DNA from: Hygrophila difformis | Taxonomy: Eukaryota > Streptophyta > Magnoliopsida > Lamiales > Acanthaceae | NCBI GenBank assembly: GCA_030278955.1 | Contig: JAOANR010000004.1 | Span: 15,488,428 to 15,552,427 of the forward strand | Length of the DNA stretch: 64,000 nucleotides | Direction of reading: 5' to 3' | Shown here: positions 54,804 through 64,000 of the stretch, in pieces | Position numbering within the stretch: the first letter of the stretch is position 1 | Layout of the letters: each line of letters opens with the position of its first letter | Made by a program: the position numbers and the translations under genes | The notes under the pieces: model-generated | What the model was told of the DNA's origin: nothing | What the model saw: the letters and a program-made list of their open reading frames with translations, nothing else | Database searches by the model: none

Positions 54804-55549
54804 TAGGGGTGGGCAAAATATTCGAACCGATTCGTTGAATCGCTGAATCGAACCGAAATCGAACCGAATTTTCGGTTAACCGAGGACCCCGGAGCAAATA
54901 CAAATATCATATTTCAGTATTCGTCCGGTTCAAATACAAATACAAATACTTTAATTTTTTCCCCCGGTTAACCGAACCGAACCGAATATATTTATTTTAT
55001 TTTTAAAATTATATATATTGTAAATATTATAGACATTTGATGGTATAAAATTATATAGATAATACATATCATTATTTATTTAATTATTTAAGTATATAAT
55101 AAAACAAATATGAAAAACTAAAGAGCTAATTATCAAAATATATCACCATAATTAATAAGCCTATATTTATTTTTGTCATTCAGAATACACTATTATTAAA
55201 ATATATCTCTACACTAAGATTTGTTACATATACTAACATATTTTGATTACATTGAAAAGAACCATTTAATTCCATAGTTATATATATATTTTTATTTTCT
55301 GAGTGTAATAACCTCGTCCGACCCTCTTAAAAGGTATAATCAAGTTTTCATTTATTAAATCTTTGAGTTTCGTAGATTTTTAAATATTCGAATCGAATCG
55401 TTTAACCGCTAAATCTAATCGAAACCGAACCCCCGGTTAACCGAGGACTCCGGTTACAAATACAAATACTGAAATGAAGTATTTGCCCGGTTCAAATACA
55501 AATACAAATACCTGAAAAATTCAGGTTAACCGAACCATGCCCACCCCTA
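54804..55549. mobile_element. hAT-type non-autonomous element, 746 bp
   Basis: The terminal inverted repeats are TAGGGGTGGGCA and TGCCCACCCCTA, flanked by the exact 8-bp duplication GTTTTAAG at 54796-54803 and 55550-55557. Subterminal regions repeat GGTTAACCGA and ACAAATACAAATAC words in both orientations, as usual for hAT transposase binding. No transposase frame is present, so it depends on a helper. Confidence 0.93.
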
Positions 55550-55557
55550 GTTTTAAG

Positions 55558-56095
55558 GGTAAAAAGGTATTTTTTACAAAGTTTTATCTCTCTAGGGGGC
55601 TAAATTGAATAAAATGTATTGTGGGTACCTAGGAGAGATTTATGAATAAAATAGGTTTTTTTTAGTAGTTTGCTCTGTAATTAAATCTTCACCATTAAGA
55701 TATAAAATATTATACGTAGGTTTTGATACCAATTTTCAAGCCTACAGATGTTATTTATATAATGAAAAATTAAGTTTATTGAAAAAGGACTAAGTGTACA
55801 AAGTTAAATTTTTCTGGGATTTAAATGAAAAAAAAAAAAGAAAAGTTATTGTAGCCATTTATTAATCTCAAATTGATTCTTTAGCCTAAATTTGCCTCCG
55901 AAGAGTTCCTCAAAGGTCCTAGAAATAATTTACTTTTGGTCCCCGTTATTACAATTATTTTCCACTTTGACCTCATACAATAGTGTAATTGCAATCTGAT
56001 TACAGAAATTGATTAAAATCAAATTTGCATAGCCCTCTGATCCGCCTCCTGACGAGACGGACGCACTCGACGTCTAGACTTGCTAAGAGAGATCT
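55558..56095. other. Intergenic region and presumed promoter of the GH47 gene
   Basis: The first part may still be viral: a tRNA-Met-like site occurs on the minus strand at 55720-55731 (TGGTATCAAAAC). The last 60 bp before the ATG are GC-richer and suit a 5' untranslated region. No clear TATA box was identified for the gene. Confidence 0.4.
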
Positions 56096-59000
56096 ATGGG
56101 TAATCTAAGGAAGTCTCTGTGGATAATCCTGTTGGTATTTTTCGCCATTTTCATTTACAGAAGTGTCGCCGAAGGCGTCGGTAGAGAGGAAGCCAAGCAG
56201 CTTAGAGATGAGGTATGCAAATTTTTAATTTTGATAACTTTCATTGATGGCAGTGGTTTCTGCAGCACTTGGATGGGTGAATACCCTCGAGTTTCTCTTT
56301 TCCAGTGCAGATTTTTTTGTCACTGTGAATTGTTTTTTTGTCTTTTTGTGGTGTTGCATTGTGTTTTATTTTTTTTTTGAGTTACTTGATGTTTGTTAGG
56401 TAGGGTAGTTATGAAAGGAAAAAAAAAAAGAAAGCTTTTTGGATTATATATTGGTTTGTATTTGATTTCGTTTTAGTGTGAAATTTGATAGAGTGTAATT
56501 GTAGTATGATTTAACTAATTGTGGTGAGAATTGGGGGGAGGTTTGCAGGTTTGAAATTAGAGAAGTGCTCGGTGTTCATGGTTGAAAAAAAAAGTCTTGG
56601 TCTTTCAATTGGCTGTGGAATGTAAAGAGGACTTAAATATATACTCCCTCCTTTTTATTTTTATTTTTTATAACATCTCAATTTCTACACTGCACAATCC
56701 AATACACATTTTTAATTATTAATAACTCAAATTATATACAAGTAAAAATTATAAAAATTTTATATTCTAAAATTACGCAATTAGACGAATCCAACAACAT
56801 CTCATTTGACTATGTTTTATCTTATATATTTGTGCTAAAAATTGAATCAAAGTTATTTGATGAATAGTATCAACTATGCAAAAGGTAGAGTTAAAAAAGA
56901 AGGGAGGGAGTATATATATATCACTTCTGTTGTTTCCTTCAGTAAAGTTTTAAAGGTTTATAGGAAAAGAAAAGCAGGATAGATGCATTGGATAGTGGTC
57001 CCTGTTTTCTGATTATATTGATGGATTATGAAGAATCAAGCATATTCTGTTGGGTTGAAATTCCAATAAAGGTTCAAATTGAATGATATGTACATTCCAT
57101 CTATCATATAGTTGGTTTTTCATTTTCTTTCATCTTCGTTGCTCTATTCTTTTATTTACCTAATTACCTTTAACTAGAGGGGGAGTGCTGTCTCATTTTC
57201 AAGCAACATATTGTGAAACAACATATGGATATGATTTAGGTGCGGGACATGTTTTATCATGCCTTTGATGGATACATGAAGCATGCTTTTCCCCGCGATG
57301 AATTGAAGCCTTTATCTTGTGGAGGGAAAGATACACTTGGAGGATATGCATTGACTTTGGTGAATTCAAAGGCCATTTATCTACTCAATGGTTATGGGTG
57401 ATTGTCTGTCTAGTTAACATTAATAGCTCTCTTCTCTGCCCAGATTGATTCATTGGATACATTGGCTTTGCTTGGTGATCGAGAGCGATTTGCCACATCT
57501 GTTGAATGGATCGGTAAAAATCTTCGATTTGATATTGTGAGTATGGATTTCATGTTTGCCTTGTGTGTGAAGAACTTTCCAATGGCTCTTGTCCACCTTG
57601 TTCTATTCAAATCTCCAATTATACATGTCACTGCAATCAATTTGTTATGTAAGCTATTGATCTTATCGTACTGGGAGATGGTAAAATGTAGTGCAATTTG
57701 TTTCAAAGCATGTCCTGGATGGTCTGGCCTTTGGGTATTCTCATATGGTCTGATGGCGATATGAAATATGCTTTACGGCGATGGCGTCCGGCTTCTTTGT
57801 TTTTATTTTGTTTCCTGACCATGCCTAAAATGATGGACAAAGTTTCAAGTTCATTGAGCTGTTATTTTCCATCTGTCCATGGAAAATTGGCTACATTTGT
57901 GAGCTGGGCACGATGTTGGCATTTTGTTGTCCTGGGTTCCTGTTTTCAGTTCTTGTGATGTGTGCCTGGCTAAGATTTCTCTTTTATTTGTTTCTCAGAA
58001 TAAGACTGTATCTGTCTTCGAAACTACGATAAGGATACTTGGTGGTCTACTTTCTGCTCATCTCATTGCAAGCGACTATAACACGGTATACCCTAGAAAC
58101 AGATCTTTTTCCCCTTGTTTCACCAACCTTTTGCCTCTCAATTACAGATATTTTTTTCCTACGGATTTTCATACACCACTAAATGCTAGTAGAAACTTCT
58201 TAAGAAATCAATGTGTCATTACTTAATCTTGTATCCATTTTTAATCCTGCAATTGATGAGAGTAATAGTGATGTCAATTCTGATGTTATTTCATAGATGT
58301 AGAAGATTTATGTGTTTTAATCTGCAAATTGGATCTAAAATAGATATTTCCAGTTGTTCTTGTGAGCTGTTTAATGAGATAATGAACAAGTATTAATTTT
58401 AAAAAACACATATATGACTATGCTCTTGTTGCATGCCCTACAGTATACATACTGTTCATCCAGTACAAGGATCTAACTTTTGGATAATCAGTTTATACAT
58501 TATTGAGGATTCTTCATGTGTCTGATGGGCTTCTGCAAGACACTTGACATGGCAATGACACTTTCTTAGGCTAGCCATTGTCAAAACTGCCCACTTTTAA
58601 TTTTAAGCTTTGTACAAGACATTAAGAAGTTAGTTCTGATATTTGGTTGATCTTGAGTTTGATTTAGTGTCCTGCATTTCCTTTGCAAACAGCCAGTAGG
58701 ATTACTTAGATTCAAGTCCTTGGGTTGATCTATATCCTGGAGCTAAAATAAATTTATGAACAAGGTGATTTCAGAATCCTGAGATAACCCTTACTCCTAT
58801 TTATATCGTGGAGTGAAACTGTGTCATATGCCATGCCGTTTCCTTTCTAAAAACCTTATCTTCTGGCTCTACTTATTCTCTACAGCTCTGATTAAAAGTC
58901 ATTATAATGATTTTTGGCCCATGATGTTATTCTTTTGCTGATAGTTTCATCTTTTACTTATTCAGGGGATGAAGGTACCTTCATATGATGATGAATTACT

Positions 59001-62000
59001 TCACTTGGCAGAGGATTTAGGTCGTAGAATGTTACCAGCATTCGATACTCCTACAGGTATCTTCAGTGGTTTTTGGCTTTCAGTAAATGCTTTGTAAAGC
59101 TTGCTGTCTGATGTGTTTTTCTACAATTTTACTTGAACCATACATATGTAAGCTGAACTCATTCTGAATCTATTTTTTTTCCCTTCCATCAATCCTCATG
59201 ACTAAATATAATCTATTGATATGTTATTGATATGTTTGCACTCTCAGTCTCAATCTTTTCATGTGCTTTCATATGATATGCTTGTTACTCTTCTTCATCT
59301 GGCTTGGAGCCCGGACATTTAATGGCTAATTAACTTTATTTAATAAACATTACATGTAATGACCAATAAATAATTTCATACTAACCTCAGGTGATATGCC
59401 AATTTTTCCAACATCTGTAAATTAAATATTGGTCTCATACACAAATTTAATGACAAAGATATAATCTCGTAATAACCTCAAGTGACATATTTGTTTTTCT
59501 AATATCTGATTGTATTTTGATGCAGGAATTCCTTTCGGGTCAGTAAATCTAATGCACGGAGTAGATGAAAATGAAAGCAAGGCAAAGCCTCTTTGTATTT
59601 ACTTCACTCTCTTAACATGTTATTTATTTCTGTAGACAATAACTCTTGATTGAGATATGAAATTACTCTTATTTTGTGTTTTCTTTGAAGATGCTAGATC
59701 TGCAAGTTGAGTCACCATGTTCTGATAAATTACTTTCTCGACGAGCGTTGTTTATTTCTCACACTTATAAGCAGTCAGTTGTATAACCTAAGGCTAAGCA
59801 AATGACTAGTCTACCTTTCTTTTGTTCTTATGGCATGACTAGTTTATGAGATTGTAATGAATAAACTAAAACTTGAAAATAGGAATTATTGCTCCTTTCT
59901 TGATTATATACCTGTGGCTGGTAAACATATATGAATGGAAGGAATAAAATGGAAAATAGAGATTTATGTGATAAAGTTTTATTTCTTATTATATTTTAAA
60001 TAAATAAGTCCGGAGTCCACTTTTGTGGCGTGAAATTTCTTTTATGTTACAGACATCACTTTAATAACTATTTTGGAATAAAAAGACTTTTGAGAATGAA
60101 AATTCGTACTCTAATAGTTGAACCAATTATAATTCTTACTCTAATGGTTGAAAGAGCCATGGGATTAAGAATTAGATTGGGAGCCACTAGAGAATTGAAT
60201 CCTAATGTTACAAGAACCAGTTTGTCCAAAGTTTTTTTGCTGTTTTGGGATGGTATACAACACTGGTAAGTTTTGTAATGTCAACAGCACTTGCCCAAAT
60301 CTTTCATTGAAACTATGTGATCTGTTCTCTTCTTTGATTTGTCTGAAGGCATAGGTGCATGATATATAACGATAGATACCAGTACAACAACATATTATAC
60401 TTGATATATAAACCACAATTAATTAGGTAATTGGATTCCTAAGTTTGTCCGTTGCTACAGGCATAACTCTTTCTGTAAAAATGGATTCTATCCATACCGT
60501 TTGTCTGAACAGTTTGTATATAAGTAGCGTTAAACCAAAAGATCACATTTGTGTAGATAACATCAACAGCTGGTGGTGGGACCCTGACATTGGAATTTGG
60601 TGTGCTAAGCCGCTTGACAAATGAGCCCAGTAAGAAGTTTTATAACCTGGTCCATTGAGAATTTTTTTAATTTGTTTGACCACAATGTCCTTTGTTTGAA
60701 AATCTCATGGCTTACCTTTTCTTGGAGAAAATGTTTAATAATATATTATCTTATTGTTAGCATTTTCATTGCTTTCTTTGTACATATAGATTTTGAACAA
60801 GTCACAAAGAATGCAGTTCGAGGACTCTGGGCTCGCCGTTCAAGGATTAACCTAGTTGGTGCTCATATAGATGTTTTTTCTGGTGAATGGACGCAAAAGG
60901 TTATTCTTTAATCTTGGATAATATGAGATATAACACTTGTTTATGTTATATTTAGTTTCACACAAATCTTTACATTCTTTTCCATTCAAAATATGGAGTT
61001 ACCTCACTTATTTGAAGTCATTCTATTTTGTAGTTCTTTTGTTTCTTCTTTTAGTTGATGCAGAGGTGGTATTATAAATTAAACTACATAAGAAATTTAC
61101 GTGATACTTCACCCATTGGAAGTTAGAGAAAGTTGCCCTTATATATAACATTCAGTTACACCTATATGTGCTGAGATTATATCCAAGTGTTACATCTTAC
61201 ATCTCATAATATCCAAGATTATATCCAAGTGTTGTATCTCATAATATCCAAGATGTTTTCTTTGAAAAGACATTTGTTGAAATTGCATGTTTTGCCTATG
61301 TTTTTGTTGAATTGCAGGATGCTGGAATAGGAACCAGTATTGACTCTTTCTACGAGTATCTGCTGAAGGTATGTTCCATTCAGTTAGTTTATGATGCTGC
61401 ATTAAGTCATTTATCATTCATGTGATGTGATGATCATAATTTTACCTACTCAGTGATTTTGGGCCTAAGGATATAGAATTTATTACTTGTGCCAGTGGTA
61501 TTTCAGTCTGCAGAATATAAAAAGGAAATCTTAATTCTGTTCTCATTGATGTCGTTTTGGATATTATAGTGCTCATTATGAATGCAGAAAATTTACCCAT
61601 GGTATGTTCAACTTCCTGACGTTTGAATGCTTCTTATACATACCTTGCCTAGCCTAGAAAATGTCTTAATTGTCCTTCTCAGCATATAATCTTCAAAACC
61701 ATTTAACACTAGATGAGTTAGTATTGAATTGAATGGGGGGGCAATTTGATTGAAAGAGGAATTCTACATGCTTGTCTTTGGTTAATTGGTGTGTACCCAT
61801 TTATTAATTCTGGAAATCAGTTTCTTCCCTATCTAGTTTATTCCCTTCGGACTTTGAACATGTTGCAAGTGTTTCACTACTCACATATCTGATCATTGAT
61901 TATTGACTTTAGGCTTATTTACTGTTTGGAGATGAAGAGTATCTTTTCATATTTCAAGAGGCTTATAAGGCTGCAATGACGTATCTTTATAATGATCCTT

Positions 62001-63935
62001 GGTGAGTAGGTTCATTAGACTAGTTCTTCTTAAGTGCATATTGAACTGCAGCTTTGTTCCTTACATTTATCTTTAACCATCTGTAGGTATGTGGAGGTGA
62101 ACATGAATTCTGCTGCCCTTGTCTGGCCATTATTTAATAGCCTGCAGGCATTTTGGCCTGGTCTTCAGGTAATCCTTTGTTGTGTCCAGTTTGTTCTCTA
62201 TCCCTGTGTTGTGAAGCTGCGCAACTAGTTTATTATAACATATCATAATTAATTGTGATAGGTTCTTGCCGGGGATATTGAGCCTGCAATTAGAACCCAT
62301 GCTGCTTTCTTTAGTGTCTGGAAACGGTATGGCTTCACTCCAGAAGGTTTCAATCTGGCAACTTTCAATGTTCAGGTGACTTTCTTATTTCCATCTTTCC
62401 TACACCCTTGTACAATTTTAAAATGATCCATTTTTATGTTTCTTTTACTCTGTTGATTTTTTCACCGGGAAGGAATTACTTTGCTTGTCAAGTTGTTAAT
62501 GGATATATGCCATGCTTTTTCATTGAGGTATTCTGTAACAGAAAACTGGTCCTGTCCAACAACTGAATCAGTCAATTCCTCAATTGTTTCTTAATATATA
62601 GTAATAGTTCACATTATCCAGGAGAAAAACTATTCCTGCAGAAATGTAGTATTGATATAGTATGTCGCAGTCATAGATAGGACACGTATCCTTCATTTAC
62701 CATGTTGTGTTAATATTTGTGGCTTTCCATCCTTCCATGGCTTTTTGAGACATATACATATCCTTTGATTTCATTATCTATATATTTCAGCAAGGTCAGA
62801 AAAGCTATCCATTGCGTCCAGAGTTGATAGAAAGCACGTATTGGCTTTACAAAGCTACCCGAAACCCCAGGCATACTTCTTTTTCCATTATTGTTTAAAA
62901 GAAATGTTTGGTTAAATTTTTGCAGCATCGTACTATTGAGACACCTGGTTACTTTCTTTTAGATCAAATAAAGTGTTAGACAGACATTCACTGTAAAAGG
63001 CATGCCATCAGGGTTATGAAATTTTTAAAATTCACTATATTACCTTTTTTAGGATCTTCCCTTGAACATTTATAATTCATAAGACTATTTTCATGTATTA
63101 CTGAAATCCACTCTTGGTCCCTCAGTTAAGGTTGGTTTTGGAAAGTTCACCTCAGATAATTTAGAGGTATAATTTGGAGGGATGGAATTATGATTTACCA
63201 CACTCACACTTTGTGGTTCCCTACTTTTTTGATATATGACTATGCGGATTTGATTGTCTTCTACGAAGTCCGTAAGAATTTTAAGTGTCCTTAAGTATTG
63301 CAATTCTAGTTTCTGAAATATAGACGCAAGTAGATCAATCACAGAATTGAGTTGTTAGCACAAGAGTTAAATGATAAATCATATGGTTAGTTTCTTATCG
63401 TGAGAATAAAATTTTATGGTCAATTTTTTTCCTGGTTGTTGTCCGAAATTATTGCTAACTTGAATAACTAAAAATGATTCAATGACATGCCTGCATTAAC
63501 TTTTTTTGTTTTCTTGTTTGTTTGATGTGTGATGTACACCTTATCTAAAACTTTATGCTATAGATTTCTGGATGCCGGGCGAGACATGCTTGCTAGCTTG
63601 CAATATGGAGCCAAATGCAAGTGCGGATATTGTCATATATCTGATGTTGAGTTGCACCAGCAGGAAGATAACATGGAAAGTTTCTTTCTTGCAGAGACTG
63701 TAAGTATTTGGGGACTGATCTGCTCATGTACATTTCAAATTTTATTCCCACCACCCCAACTTTATCTATCTCTATATACTATATGTTTATATAAATTATT
63801 TCTGTCATTGGAGCTACTCAGCTACCCATTTCTATTGTTCATTCTTTTTTATATTAACGCACAGGTTAAGTACCTGTGGTTGCTGTTTGATATGGCAGCT
63901 GGTCCAGATAACTTGGTCGAGAATGGACCATACAA
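56096..63935 (+). CDS. ER degradation-enhancing alpha-mannosidase-like protein (GH47; MNS4/MNS5 type), partial, 15 exons
   Basis: EDEM-type GH47 proteins act in the ER, where they trim mannose from misfolded glycoproteins and mark them for ER-associated degradation. Exons: 56096-56212, 57240-57359, 57444-57536, 57999-58085, 58966-59056, 59526-59581, 60557-60629, 60790-60899, 61318-61368, 61913-62001, 62087-62168, 62262-62375, 62791-62870, 63564-63699, 63865-63935. All junctions keep the frame (456 codons). Residues 7-24 are a hydrophobic signal peptide or anchor. GH47 acidic residues are present: E118 in VFETTIR, D258 in [12 protein letters not shown]372 in LRPELIES. T433 in MESFFLAET should bind calcium. 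N111-K-T is a glycosylation sequon. The start gives Met directly before the hydrophobic segment. Introns 6 and 13 have GC donors. The C terminus lies beyond the window. MNS4 and MNS5 cannot be told apart here. Confidence 0.93.
56644..56910. mobile_element. Stowaway-like MITE in intron 1
   Basis: The 267-bp segment begins CTCCCTCCTTTTTATTTTT and ends TTAAAAAAGAAGGGAGGGAG, its imperfect inverted copy, and is flanked by TA on both sides (56642-56643 and 56911-56912). This is the structure of Stowaway (Tc1/mariner) MITEs. It lies wholly within intron 1 of the GH47 gene. Confidence 0.8.
59372..59508. repeat. Direct repeat in intron 5
   Basis: Two units of about 46 bp, related by ACCTCARGTGAYAT and ending in AACATCTG or AATATCTG, lie about 91 bp apart (59372-59417 and 59463-59508). 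The second unit ends shortly before the acceptor of exon 6. Origin unknown. Confidence 0.5.
59582..60556 (+). other. GC-AG intron (intron 6 of the GH47 gene)
   Basis: The exon ends GAAAGCAAG and the intron begins GCAAAG. The acceptor is GTGTAG before ATAACATCAACAGC. Only this donor keeps the frame and the GH47 sequence. The nearest GT (59596) would shift the frame. Confidence 0.75.
62871..63563 (+). other. GC-AG intron (intron 13 of the GH47 gene)
   Basis: The exon ends AACCCCAG and the intron begins GCATAC. The acceptor is GCTATAG before ATTTCTGGATGCC. The split arginine codon AG/A is completed across the junction. No in-phase GT is near. The donor matches the U1 consensus poorly beyond CAG/GC. 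Confidence 0.7.
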
Positions 63936-64000
63936 GTAAGTTACTGTCAAATATCTACCCATCTCCACTCCAATCTCAAAATTTCATACTGACCTTGAAA

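Noticed and set aside
60030..60269. Plus-strand ORF of 79 codons
   Set aside because: It lies inside intron 6 of the GH47 gene, is not conserved in appearance and does not link to flanking exons.
63091..63342. Minus-strand ORF of 83 codons
   Set aside because: It is within intron 13. It reads protein-like in part but has no recognised domain. It may be a repeat fragment, but no ends could be found.

Overview
This window is nuclear DNA of a flowering plant, probably a eudicot. The species cannot be read from the sequence. The evidence is one intron-rich gene for a plant-type ER degradation-enhancing alpha-mannosidase-like protein (GH47), surrounded by typical plant repeats: L1-type LINEs, tRNA-derived SINEs, Tekay-like Ty3 chromoviruses, a copia remnant, a hAT element, a Stowaway-like MITE and integrated caulimovirid (plant pararetrovirus) sequence.

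Layout. 1-291 is the 3' end of a Ty3 LTR. Two SINEs follow (359-745). A full-length but mutated L1-type LINE occupies 860-6550 and has a perfect 19-bp target duplication. 8216-9810 is an internally deleted copia element, 10100-11870 a foldback-like structure holding a tandem array, and 12265-12427 a SINE with a 16-bp duplication. From about 12.9 to 18.5 kb lies a decayed caulimovirid sequence (EVE2). A second, different caulimovirid (EVE1) runs leftwards from about 54.3 kb to 19.2 kb. It is cut by three later insertions. Tekay-like element A (20179-42457, minus strand, TSD TCTTG) sits in its last ORF. Element B (30921-42042, plus strand, TSD CGCGG) is nested in the 5' LTR of A. A 5'-truncated LINE (47345-52587, minus strand, 17-bp TSD) sits at the start of its capsid region. 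A 746-bp hAT-type element (54804-55549, 8-bp TSD) lies just beyond its primer-binding site.

Both Tekay-like elements have intact gag-pol frames. Each also has a small extra ORF between the 5' LTR and gag, predicted coiled coil plus acidic tail. By eye the LTRs of A differ at about 26 of 2603 positions. Those of B differ by one substitution plus a few indels, so B is much younger, as the nesting requires.

The only host gene is at the right edge. Fifteen exons (56096-63935) encode the first 456 residues of a GH47 EDEM-like protein, and the frame runs on past the window. All exon junctions fit in frame, but two introns need GC-AG rather than GT-AG boundaries. No bacterial-type operons, rRNA, tRNA genes or CRISPR arrays were seen. 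The most unusual items are the extra pre-gag ORF of A and B, the LTR hairpin with changed but paired stem, the foldback/tandem structure at 10.1-11.9 kb, a 0.5-kb inverted block inside EVE1, and the two GC-AG introns.
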